Positions 24,880 to 32,954 of a DNA stretch of 64,000 nt are shown piece after piece. How positions within the stretch are numbered: the stretch's first letter is position 1; each line of letters begins with the position of its first letter. Source of the stretch: an uncultured Bifidobacterium sp. (lineage in GTDB: Bacteria > Actinomycetota > Actinomycetes > Actinomycetales > Bifidobacteriaceae); the NCBI RefSeq assembly GCF_959020145.1, contig NZ_CAUEQY010000006.1, forward strand, positions 31,997 through 95,996. Reading direction: 5' to 3'. Both the position numbers and the translations under genes were made by a program. The notes under the pieces are model-generated. The model worked only from the letters and a program-made list of their open reading frames with translations, was not told the DNA's origin and did no database searches.

Positions 24880-26451
24880 ATGAAAGGCATGAGTGAAACC
24901 GTTTCAACCGCATCCAACGCGGCCGACGCATGGACGAATCCGCTGCGCGACCCGCGCGATCTGAGACTTCCCCGCATCGCAGGCCCATGCAGCATCGTGA
25001 TTTTCGGCGTGACCGGCGATCTGTCCCGTAAGAAGCTGCTCCCCGCCATCTACGATCTGGCCAACCGTGGCTTGTTGCCGCCAAGCTTCGGTCTGACAGG
25101 CTTCGCACGCCGCGACTGGACCGAGGACCATTTCAAGGACTTCGTCAAGGAGAACGTGCAGGCGCATTGCCGTACGCCGTTCAAGGAATCGACTTGGAAG
25201 CAGCTTGCGGCCGGTATCCGTTTCGTACAGGGCACGTTCGATGATCCGAAAGCGTTCGAGCGTCTGTCCGACACGGTCGCCGAGCTTGACCGCGACCGTG
25301 GCACGCGCGGCAATCACGCGTTCTACATGTCGGTGCCGCCGCGCGCGTTCCCGCAGGTGTCCCGTCAGCTGGCCGACTGTGGTCTGGCGAAAAGCGACAA
25401 GGGCGCTTGGCGTCGTGTGATCATCGAAAAGCCGTTCGGTCATGACCTGGCCAGCGCCAAGGAGCTCGATCGCGTGGTCTCCGAAGTGTTCGACCCGTCG
25501 AGCGTGTTCCGCATCGACCATTATCTTGGCAAGGAGACCGTGCAGAACATGCTGGCGTTGCGTTTCGCGAACGCCATGTACGAGCCGATCTGGAACAACA
25601 ATTACGTCGACCATGTGCAGATCACCATGGCCGAGGACATCGGCGTGGCCGGGCGCGCCGGATACTACGACGGCATCGGCGCCGCACGCGACATCATCCA
25701 GAACCATCTGCTGCAGCTTATGGCGTTGACCGCCATGGAGGAGCCCGTCTCCTTCTCCGCCGCCGATCTGACCGCCGAGAAGACCAAGGTGCTCTCCGCC
25801 GTGCGCCTGCCCAAGGATCTGGCCGCGCACACCGCGCGAGGCCAGTACGCCGCCGGATGGCAGGGATCGCACGAGGTGGTCGGCTACTTGGACGAGAAGG
25901 GCATCGATCCCGAATCCACCACCGAGACCTATGCCGCGATCCGCCTGGACGTCGACACCCGCCGTTGGGCCGGCGTGCCGTTCTATCTGCGTACCGGCAA
26001 GCGCCTGGGCAAGCGCGTCACGGAGATCGCCGTGGTGTTCAAACGCGCCCCGCATCTGCCGTTCGAATCGACCGCCACCAAGGAGCTCGGCAAGAACGCC
26101 GTCGTGATCCGCGTGCAGCCCGACGAGGGCGTGACCATGCGCTTCGGCGCGAAGGTGCCGGGCGGCACGTCGATGGAGGTGCGCGACGTGTCGATGGACT
26201 TCGGCTACGGTCGCTCGTTCACCGAATCCTCCCCTGAGGCATACGAACGCCTGATCCTCGACGTGCTGCTGGGCGACCCGCCGCTGTTCCCCACCACCGA
26301 GGAGGTCAACCTTTCGTGGAAGATCCTCGACCCGATCGAGGAGTTCTGGTCGACGCTCGGCCAGCCGCAGCCGTATCGTTCCGGCACGTGGGGGCCGGAG
26401 GAGGCCGTTGAAATGCTCGCCCGCGATGGACACCGTTGGAGGATGCCGTGA
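24880..26451 (+). CDS. zwf: Glucose-6-phosphate 1-dehydrogenase
   Basis: 523 residues (520 if the ATG at 24889 is used; no clear Shine-Dalgarno decides). It oxidises glucose 6-phosphate with NADP to 6-phosphogluconolactone. CSIVIFGVTGDLSRKKLLPAIYDLA is the nucleotide-binding loop, and FRIDHYLGKETVQNM holds the substrate-binding and catalytic residues of the family signature. NNYVDHVQITMAEDIGVAGRAGYYD and FYLRTGKRLGKRVTEIAVVFK are also typical. The stop overlaps the opcA start as GTGA. It heads the zwf-opcA-pgl operon that supplies NADPH; in bifidobacteria the main sugar flux runs through the bifid shunt instead. Confidence 0.98.
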   Translation: MKGMSETVSTASNAADAWTNPLRDPRDLRLPRIAGPCSIVIFGVTGDLSRKKLLPAIYDLANRGLLPPSFGLTGFARRDWTEDHFKDFVKENVQAHCRTPFKESTWKQLAAGIRFVQGTFDDPKAFERLSDTVAELDRDRGTRGNHAFYMSVPPRAFPQVSRQLADCGLAKSDKGAWRRVIIEKPFGHDLASAKELDRVVSEVFDPSSVFRIDHYLGKETVQNMLALRFANAMYEPIWNNNYVDHVQITMAEDIGVAGRAGYYDGIGAARDIIQNHLLQLMALTAMEEPVSFSAADLTAEKTKVLSAVRLPKDLAAHTARGQYAAGWQGSHEVVGYLDEKGIDPESTTETYAAIRLDVDTRRWAGVPFYLRTGKRLGKRVTEIAVVFKRAPHLPFESTATKELGKNAVVIRVQPDEGVTMRFGAKVPGGTSMEVRDVSMDFGYGRSFTESSPEAYERLILDVLLGDPPLFPTTEEVNLSWKILDPIEEFWSTLGQPQPYRSGTWGPEEAVEMLARDGHRWRMP

Positions 26452-27395
26452 TCATTACCCTGCAAGACACCGAGACCCGCGAGATCTCGGCGAAAATCGA
26501 CGAACTGCACGAGGAGCGCGGCGAGGCGGCCCTGGGCCGTGTGCTCACCCTGCTCATCTCCACCAACGAGGCCGAGCTCGAGCATGATCTCGAAGTCGCC
26601 AACAATGCGAGCCGCGAGCATCCCTGCCGTGTGATCGCGGTCGCCCCGAGCAGCCGCAAGATCAGCCCGGAAGAGGAGCATCCCACCTTCCTTGACGCCG
26701 AGATCCGCTTCGGCTCCGACGCCGGTGCGGGCGAGATCATCGTGCTTCGTCCGCGCGGCGGTCTGGTCCGTCACGCCGACACCCTGGTGATCCCGCTGCT
26801 CGTGCCTGACGCTCCCGTGGTGGCATGGTGGCCGAACGAGGCGCCCGCGAATCTGTCGAAGGACCTGCTCGGCTCCATGGCCAGCAGCCGCATCACCGAC
26901 GCGATGCACTCCTCGAACCCGCGGCGCACGATGGACGATCTGCGCCGCAACCGCTCCGCCAAGGACGTGGACATGTCGTGGACACGCCTGACCGTATGGC
27001 GTGCGATGATCGCCTCGATGCTCGACCAGCCGCCGCACCTGCCGGTGAGCAATGTGCGCGTGACCGGGCAGAAGGATTATCTGCCGTTGGATCTGCTGGC
27101 CGCATGGCTGCGACTGCGCCTGAACGTGCCGGTGATGATCGAGGAGGATCCGAACGCCACGGCCGTCACCGGCGTGTACCTGACGCGCGGCGACGGCGTG
27201 CTGAGCCTGGAGCGCCCCTCCACCGACGACGGGTTCGCCGTGATCAGTGTGCCCGGCCAGTCGCCGCAGACCATCAGCGTGCCCGCGCGCACGCTTGAGG
27301 AATGCCTGAGCGAGGAGCTTGGCCGCCTCTACCCCGATGAGATCTACAGCGAGGTCGTCTCGCAAGGACTAGATCTCGTCAAGCCCAGGCAGTAG
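26448..27395 (+). CDS. opcA: Glucose-6-phosphate dehydrogenase assembly protein OpcA
   Basis: 315 residues from the GTG at 26448, which overlaps the zwf stop and has GGAGG 5 nt upstream. OpcA is needed for full activity or assembly of G6PDH in actinobacteria and cyanobacteria. Visible blocks are VLTLLISTNEAELEHDLEVANNASREHPCRVIAV, GAGEIIVLRPRGGLVRHADTLVIPLLVPDAPVVAWWP and DMSWTRLTVWRAMIASMLD, all standard in the family. The gene lies between zwf and pgl, separated from pgl by 35 nt. Confidence 0.96.
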   Translation: MIITLQDTETREISAKIDELHEERGEAALGRVLTLLISTNEAELEHDLEVANNASREHPCRVIAVAPSSRKISPEEEHPTFLDAEIRFGSDAGAGEIIVLRPRGGLVRHADTLVIPLLVPDAPVVAWWPNEAPANLSKDLLGSMASSRITDAMHSSNPRRTMDDLRRNRSAKDVDMSWTRLTVWRAMIASMLDQPPHLPVSNVRVTGQKDYLPLDLLAAWLRLRLNVPVMIEEDPNATAVTGVYLTRGDGVLSLERPSTDDGFAVISVPGQSPQTISVPARTLEECLSEELGRLYPDEIYSEVVSQGLDLVKPRQ

Positions 27396-27430
27396 CCACC
27401 GAGCGTCGAACCATAATACAAGGAGTGAAC

Positions 27431-28222
27431 GTGACAGAACGTAAAACCGTCGTATACCCCAATCCGCAGGTACTGGCGGAGGCTGTGGCCGCGCGCACGC
27501 TGCTGACCATCATCGATCTGCTGGCCGAGCCGAATCGTAAACGTGTGGATATCGCCGTGACCGGCGGCACCGACGGTAACCGTGTGTTCGCCGCGATGAA
27601 CGCCAGCCCGCTGAACGATGCCGTGGACTGGAGCCGTGTGCACGTGTGGTGGGGCGACGAGCGCTTCGTGGCGGCCGATGACGACGACCGCAACGCGAAG
27701 CAGGCTCGCGAGGCCTGGTACGGTGCGCTTGTGGAAAGCGGGCGCATGCCGGCGGCGAACATCCATGCGATGCCGGCCGATACCCGCGGCGCCGAGGAGA
27801 TCGCCGCCGCCTCCCCCGAACAGACCGATGCGGTGCTGGCCGAGGCCGCCGCGGAGTACCAGCGCGAGCTCATCGAGCAGTTGGGCGAGAATCCGGCATT
27901 GGATATCGCGATGTTCGGCATGGGGCCGGACGCGCATTTCGCGTCCCTGTTCCCCGACCACGGCGAGGCCGAGATCGACGACCCGCACGTGCTGGTCGCA
28001 GGCGTGCGCGATTCGCCGAAACCGCCGCCGCTGCGCCTGACATTGACCGTGCCGATGATCGTCCGGTCGAAGCATACGTGGGTGTTCACCTCCGAAGAGC
28101 GTAAGGCCGGCGCGGTCAAGGCCGCCTTCGCCCAGCGCAACAACCCGCATGCCCCAAGCTCCTACGCCGATGGCGAGGAACTGCTCTGGCTCATTGACGA
28201 GGGTGCCGCTTCCAAGTTGTGA
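27431..28222 (+). CDS. pgl: 6-phosphogluconolactonase
   Basis: 263 residues from the GTG at 27431; AGGAG lies 5 nt upstream, whereas the GTG at 27425 overlaps that site. It hydrolyses the lactone formed by G6PDH. Family blocks are VDIAVTGGTDGNRVFAAM, VDWSRVHVWWGDERFVAADDDDRNAKQAR and LDIAMFGMGPDAHFASLFPDH, which carry the glycine-rich and catalytic His/Asp residues. KPPPLRLTLTVPMI and the C-terminal ELLWLIDEGAA complete it. It is last in the operon and is followed by a strong terminator. Confidence 0.96.
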   Translation: MTERKTVVYPNPQVLAEAVAARTLLTIIDLLAEPNRKRVDIAVTGGTDGNRVFAAMNASPLNDAVDWSRVHVWWGDERFVAADDDDRNAKQAREAWYGALVESGRMPAANIHAMPADTRGAEEIAAASPEQTDAVLAEAAAEYQRELIEQLGENPALDIAMFGMGPDAHFASLFPDHGEAEIDDPHVLVAGVRDSPKPPPLRLTLTVPMIVRSKHTWVFTSEERKAGAVKAAFAQRNNPHAPSSYADGEELLWLIDEGAASKL

Positions 28223-28243
28223 GGTTCATCCGAAACAGGTAAC

Positions 28244-28290
28244 AGGGGGTGTCCCGCGACTCATGCCGTGAGACACCCCTTTTTTTTTGA
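28244..28290 (+). terminator. Terminator of the zwf-opcA-pgl operon
   Basis: AGGGGGTGTC pairs with GACACCCCT, with a second small stem CTCA/TGAG inside, followed by a run of nine T residues. Confidence 0.9.
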
Positions 28291-28344
28291 GTGTTGATTG
28301 ATTGTTGAGTGTCGTTTTGACGCAGGTTCCCGCTGGACTGCAGC

Positions 28345-28477
28345 TTCGTAGGCGGTTTCGCGTTTCCGTAGGCGGTTGCCCCAAGTATCGGGGTCATGGA
28401 AAAGGCCGGTTTCCGGCCTTTTCCGCAGCAGGCTCCCAAGACCAACCACCTATGGAACGCAAAAACCACCTACGGAA
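28345..28477. repeat. Intergenic element B1: two direct plus two inverted 15-bp units around a GC hairpin
   Basis: Direct units are TTCGTAGGCGGTTT (28345-28358) and TTCCGTAGGCGGTTG (28364-28378), 20 bp apart. The centre GGAAAAGGCCGG/CCGGCCTTTTCC (28398-28424) is a perfect 12-bp stem with a TTT loop. The inverted units are CAACCACCTATGGAA (28443-28457) and AAACCACCTACGGAA (28463-28477), also 20 bp apart. It lies in the 524-bp gap between the convergent pgl and gnd genes. The rest of that gap holds the pgl terminator, a weak hairpin (ACGGAGC/GCTCCGT at 28608-28629) and the long hairpin at 28670; I see no gene in it. Confidence 0.85.
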
Positions 28478-28669
28478 TCCCAATCCGCCGCCTATTTCGC
28501 CCCATAGCTTCCGAAAACCTCTCGGAAGGAGGTTAGACGATGGCATTAGACTCCCCTAGAAACGCAAATGGGATGCATCACAACCACAAGTACCATTCGT
28601 TCTGCTTACGGAGCGACACTATGCTCCGTCAATGCAACGGTACGGCAATATCGCAGCTCAGTAATATGC

Positions 28670-28718
28670 ATATGCCAGAGGTCTTGCAATGGAACACATC
28701 GCAAGACCTCTGGCATAT
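28670..28718 (-). terminator. Long perfect hairpin downstream of gnd
   Basis: ATATGCCAGAGGTCTTGC (28670-28687) pairs perfectly with GCAAGACCTCTGGCATAT (28701-28718) across a 13-base loop. It lies 28 bases past the gnd stop. There is no U tract on either side, so termination may be weak or the structure may stabilise the 3' end. Confidence 0.6.
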
Positions 28719-28746
28719 CCGCCCTGACACAGAGGCAAGGAAAAGA

Positions 28747-30195
28747 TCAGGCTTCGATCTCTTCGCGGCCCGGCTCGGCCCACAGGGTGTGGAACGCGCC
28801 CGGCTGGTCCACGCGCTGGTAGGTGTGGGCGCCGAAGTAGTCGCGCTGGCCCTGGATGAGGGCGGCCGGCAGACGCTTGGAACGCAGGCCGTCGAAGTAG
28901 GACAGCGACGAGGCGAACGCCGGGGTCGGCAGACCGTTGATGGCGGCCTGGGCGACCACGTTGCGCCAGGACTTCTCGGCGTTTTCGATGGCGTTCTTGA
29001 AGTACGGGGCGAACAGCAGTGACACGTTGGCCTCGCCGGATTCGAACGCTTCGGAAATGCGGTTGAGGAACTTCGCGCGGATGATGCAGCCGCCACGCCA
29101 GATGCGTGCCACGGCGGCGAGGTCGATGTCCCAGCCGTATTCCTTGGCGGCGGTGGTGATCTCGTTGAAGCCCTGTGCGTAGGCGACGATCTTGGAAGCG
29201 TAGAGGGCCTGACGGATGTCTTCGATGAAGGCCTTCTTCTCGTCGTCGTTCAGGTTGAGCTTGCCGTCGGGGCCGGCGAAGCCCTGCTTCTGGGCTTCCT
29301 CACGCAGGTCGGCTTCGGAGGACAGGCCGCGGGCGAACACGGCTTCGGCGATGCCGGTGACCGGCACGGCGAGGGACAGTGCGGTCTGCACGGTCCAGGT
29401 GCCGGTGCCCTTCATGCCGGCGTGGTCGACGATGAGGTCGACGAGCGGCTTGCCGGTCTTCTTGTCGACCTGGTGCAGCACTTCGGCGGTGATTTCAATG
29501 AGGTAGGAGTCGAGTTCGGTCTTGTTCCACTCCTCGAACACGTCGCCGATCTCGGCCGGGGTCATGCCCAGGCCGCGGCGCATGAGGTCGTAGCTTTCGG
29601 CGATGAGCTGCATGTCGGAGTATTCGATGCCGTTGTGCACCATCTTGACGAAGTGGCCGGCACCGTTGAGTCCGATGTGGGTGACGCACGGTTCGCCTTC
29701 GGCCTTGGCCGCGATGGATTCGAAGATCGGCTTGAGGGTCTTCCAAGATTCCTCGGAACCACCCGGCATCATGGACGGACCAAGCAGGGCGCCTTCCTCG
29801 CCACCGGACACGCCGCAGCCGACGAAGTGCAGGCCGCGGGCGCTGATTTCCTTTTCGCGGCGGATGGTGTCCGGGAAGTAGGCGTTGCCGGCGTCGACGA
29901 TGATGTCACCCGGCTCCATCAGGTCGGCGAGCGCGTTGATCATGGCGTCGGTCGGCTCACCGGCCTTGACCATGATGATGGCGGTGCGCGGCTTGACGAG
30001 GCTGTCCACGAATTCCTCAAGCGTCTTCGCCGGATAGAACTCGCCTTCGCCGCCATGCTCGTTCATGAGCTTTTCGGTACGGGCGTAGGTGCGGTTGAAC
30101 ACGGCCACCTTGTTGCCGTGGTGAGCGAGATTGCGTGCGAGGCTGCCGCCCATGGCAGCCAGACCGACGACGCCGACGTTTGCTTCAGCTGACAT
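28747..30195 (-). CDS. gnd: 6-phosphogluconate dehydrogenase, decarboxylating
   Basis: 482 residues from the ATG at 30195, with AAAGGG 6 nt upstream; the ATG at 30210 would remove this site. It oxidises 6-phosphogluconate to ribulose 5-phosphate, CO2 and NADPH. VGVVGLAAMGGSLARNLAHHG is the NADP loop, GCGVSGGEEGALLGPSMMPGG binds the substrate, GAGHFVKMVHNGIEYSDMQLIAE has the catalytic lysine, and the C-terminal ALIQGQRDYFGAHTYQRVD is the family signature. It converges on the zwf operon, so all oxidative pentose-phosphate genes are in one place. Confidence 0.98.
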   Translation of the reverse strand: MSAEANVGVVGLAAMGGSLARNLAHHGNKVAVFNRTYARTEKLMNEHGGEGEFYPAKTLEEFVDSLVKPRTAIIMVKAGEPTDAMINALADLMEPGDIIVDAGNAYFPDTIRREKEISARGLHFVGCGVSGGEEGALLGPSMMPGGSEESWKTLKPIFESIAAKAEGEPCVTHIGLNGAGHFVKMVHNGIEYSDMQLIAESYDLMRRGLGMTPAEIGDVFEEWNKTELDSYLIEITAEVLHQVDKKTGKPLVDLIVDHAGMKGTGTWTVQTALSLAVPVTGIAEAVFARGLSSEADLREEAQKQGFAGPDGKLNLNDDEKKAFIEDIRQALYASKIVAYAQGFNEITTAAKEYGWDIDLAAVARIWRGGCIIRAKFLNRISEAFESGEANVSLLFAPYFKNAIENAEKSWRNVVAQAAINGLPTPAFASSLSYFDGLRSKRLPAALIQGQRDYFGAHTYQRVDQPGAFHTLWAEPGREEIEA

Positions 30196-30315
30196 ACTGT
30201 TCCCTTTCATGGAGAAACGTAGTACTTTTTATGAACCTTCCCCAGTGTAGCCCCGAGCGCACCCAAAGCGACGGCCCATCTCAGGGATGACGGGCCGTCA
30301 ACCGGTCGCATGGTT

Positions 30316-32904
30316 TCAGTTCGTTTTCGTAGGCACGATGGTGCGTACGAATCGCATGGCTTCGGCTGGGGTGAGCGACGGCACGTAGGCCTGCGCGACG
30401 GCAAGCGAGATCTGCGGCAGTTTCGCCGGATCCGGATAGCAGATGTACACTTTGGCTTCATCCGGATGGAACTTGAGTTTGAAGCGGAACAGGGAGTGGA
30501 ATCCGTAAGCCGGTTCCATGATGTCGGCCACCATCTGCAGCACGTGGTCGAGTACGGCGCTCTCCCCCTGTTCGTGGCCTTCGCCGCTCATGCCGGCAAG
30601 TGGCGCCGCGGACAGGCTCATGAATCGCACTTCGCCTTCGTCGCGCAGCCGTTCGGCCATGCGGGCGATGAGGAATTCCATGATGCCGTTGACGCTGTCG
30701 GTACGGTGACGCATGAAGTCGAGCGTCCATCCGACCACTTTGCCGTTCTCATAGGTCGGCAGCCAGCTGGTGACGCCCAGCACCTTACCGTCCGTGTCCA
30801 CCGCGTACAGCAGTTTGACGCGTGGATCGACCAGCTCGTCCACACCACCCAGGGTGAAGCCCATTTCAGGCAGGGCCTTCTCGCCGGCCCATTGCGTGGA
30901 GATCTCACGGATCTGCGTCTGCACGGAGAACGGCGATTCCTTGAATGTGGCGAGCACGTCGGTGATGCCGTCGCGCTTGGCTTTGTTGATGGCGGTGCGT
31001 ACGTCCTGCCATTTCTTGCCGCGCGTCTGCCATGCGGCCGGGTCGATCACCATTTCGGTGCCGACGTCGAGCGCGTTCCAACCGGCGGAGACCAACGCGT
31101 CACGTTGTTCGGCGTGCACGCTGTAGAACACCGGCGTCAGGGAACGTTGGGTGCAGAAGCCGGCGAACGCATGCAGATCGTCCTCATACTCGTCGGGGTC
31201 GCCGAAAGGTCCGGTGACGGTCAACGCGATGCCGTACGACACGCGGTAGGCGATGGCGGAACGGCCGGTGGCGGAGAACCAGTAGTCGTTGCCTTTCCAA
31301 GTGGCCATGAACGACATGGATTCGCCGCCGAGTCCGATGATCTCGTCCACGCGGTGGCGGTACGCGTCGTTGATCATGGAACGGTCACGCAGACCATCCC
31401 ATGTGCAGCACAGCGCGACCAGCCAAAACATCGGTCCGACGCACTGGTAGACGATTTCGGAAAGCAGTCCGACCGGCACGAACGCCGGTTCCACGCCACT
31501 TAGCAGGCCAATCGGCAGCAAACGCTGCACGTAGTCTGCGATCAGATCGACCAGCAGCGGCGTTTCGTTGAAGCCGGACGGCATGGACAGGCCGTAGCCG
31601 ACGTACAGCAATCCCAGTAATACGAATGCGGCGAACGTGATGGCGACGCCACGCAGCACGGTCTCGCTTTTCGTGCGAATGGTGAAGCATGAGCGGAACA
31701 GGATGATGATGACGATGCACAGCAGCGGCAACGCCATCGTGGCCAGCATCGCGTGGAATGCGCCGTGCCGTTGCAATGCGGATATCGCATCCATGTATGC
31801 ACCGGCGTCGGAGCCGTCCACGTAGGACAGCGGAATAGCCACATAGAACACCGTCGATAGCGCAATGGTGCATGCGTTGAACACAATGCTGAGCGCGGCT
31901 GCGAGATGACGGCCTCGATACAGACCCCAGGCGATGAGCAGCAGCATCAGCGTCGGCATGATGGATACCAGCCAGTTGCCGGGCATGGTGAAACGCATCA
32001 TGCGGTATTGCGTGAAGCAGTCCGTATGCGAGGCGCCGCTGAGGCAGTCGACCACACGTCCGGTGTCGAAGCCGGTGGAGCCGGTCAACAGTCCGAACAT
32101 GGACAGCAGGCCGAACGATTGGCGTGACGAGACGGCGACGAGCGAACCGATGGCCTGCACGCCCGCGACGATGCCGATAAGCCGACGCATTTCGTAGATG
32201 GCGCCATGCCGGTATTCGTCACCATGCGTGCAGGAGGCCATCAGATAGCCGAGCACGTGGCCAATCACCGAAGTGGCAAGCAGGCAGTAGTCGCTCACCT
32301 CGCCTCGGTAGAGGAACATGATGAGCACGACCGCATAGCCGATCACGCGGATACGGCGGCGCCACAGCATGGTTGTGAACGCGCTGGCGCACATAAGGGT
32401 GCCGGCGACGAGAATCAGCGGACCAAGGATGGCGCCATCATGCGAGATCGCATGCCATTGGGGGCTGCGCCCGTCGGATAGGGAGCACAGTCCCATGCCC
32501 AAGGCCACGCCACCCAGTGTGGTGATGACGGACACCCATGCGGTTTTGATTTTGCCGATCACCGATTCGGCCAGGCCGAACGCAACCAGCATGAGCGGAA
32601 CGTCGATGAGCAGACGGCCCAGATTCGGCACGTACAGCATGGATATCGGCGCGGTGTACCAGCGGCCGCGTGCGAGCGCTTCGAAACTTACTTTGGCCAG
32701 GCTCGGCGGGAACGGCTGACGTATGAGCGCGCACACGATCTGCGTGCCCACGTTGATGAGGATGACGAACAGCACGAGGCAGACGGTGAGCAGGTGTCGT
32801 CTGATCCATCCGGCCAGATCGGCGAGCAGCGCGCGGAAGCCGAACAGTGGTTTCGCGGGTGATGCCTCGGCTGGTTTAGCAGGTGCGGTTTGCGTTTGAG
32901 TCAT
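30316..32904 (-). CDS. MprF-like aminoacyl-phosphatidylglycerol synthase (DUF2156)
   Basis: 862 residues. The first 500 form 12 or so transmembrane helices; the C-terminal 330 are the DUF2156 synthase domain with FMATWKGNDYWFSATGRSAIAYRV, VTGPFGDPDEYEDDLHAF, VFYSVHAEQRDALVSAGW, KWQDVRTAINKAKRDG and MGFTLGGVDELVDPRVKLLYAVD. Such enzymes transfer lysine or alanine from aminoacyl-tRNA to phosphatidylglycerol and lower the negative surface charge, which gives resistance to cationic peptides. It starts 50 nt after the end of an esterase gene, and both are probably in one operon. Which amino acid it uses cannot be read from the sequence. Confidence 0.85.
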   Translation of the reverse strand: MTQTQTAPAKPAEASPAKPLFGFRALLADLAGWIRRHLLTVCLVLFVILINVGTQIVCALIRQPFPPSLAKVSFEALARGRWYTAPISMLYVPNLGRLLIDVPLMLVAFGLAESVIGKIKTAWVSVITTLGGVALGMGLCSLSDGRSPQWHAISHDGAILGPLILVAGTLMCASAFTTMLWRRRIRVIGYAVVLIMFLYRGEVSDYCLLATSVIGHVLGYLMASCTHGDEYRHGAIYEMRRLIGIVAGVQAIGSLVAVSSRQSFGLLSMFGLLTGSTGFDTGRVVDCLSGASHTDCFTQYRMMRFTMPGNWLVSIMPTLMLLLIAWGLYRGRHLAAALSIVFNACTIALSTVFYVAIPLSYVDGSDAGAYMDAISALQRHGAFHAMLATMALPLLCIVIIILFRSCFTIRTKSETVLRGVAITFAAFVLLGLLYVGYGLSMPSGFNETPLLVDLIADYVQRLLPIGLLSGVEPAFVPVGLLSEIVYQCVGPMFWLVALCCTWDGLRDRSMINDAYRHRVDEIIGLGGESMSFMATWKGNDYWFSATGRSAIAYRVSYGIALTVTGPFGDPDEYEDDLHAFAGFCTQRSLTPVFYSVHAEQRDALVSAGWNALDVGTEMVIDPAAWQTRGKKWQDVRTAINKAKRDGITDVLATFKESPFSVQTQIREISTQWAGEKALPEMGFTLGGVDELVDPRVKLLYAVDTDGKVLGVTSWLPTYENGKVVGWTLDFMRHRTDSVNGIMEFLIARMAERLRDEGEVRFMSLSAAPLAGMSGEGHEQGESAVLDHVLQMVADIMEPAYGFHSLFRFKLKFHPDEAKVYICYPDPAKLPQISLAVAQAYVPSLTPAEAMRFVRTIVPTKTN

Positions 32905-32954
32905 TTCTTTCCTTTTCTGGGATTCTCAGGCTTGCGGGTTTGTGTTCAGGATCG

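Noticed and set aside
24840..24889. Leaderless transcription of zwf from TTAGTA just before the ATG
   Set aside because: The element is too close to the start codon and there is no -35 at correct spacing.
28345..28477. CRISPR array suspected from regularly spaced repeats
   Set aside because: Only four units occur, two of them inverted, with 5-bp gaps instead of 30-bp spacers and no cas genes nearby.
28540..29022. A 160-codon plus-strand frame with a strong GGAAGGAGG site before the ATG
   Set aside because: It runs through the gnd hairpin and 275 bases into gnd on the opposite strand, and the product has no recognisable feature. A shorter peptide cannot be excluded but is not supported.
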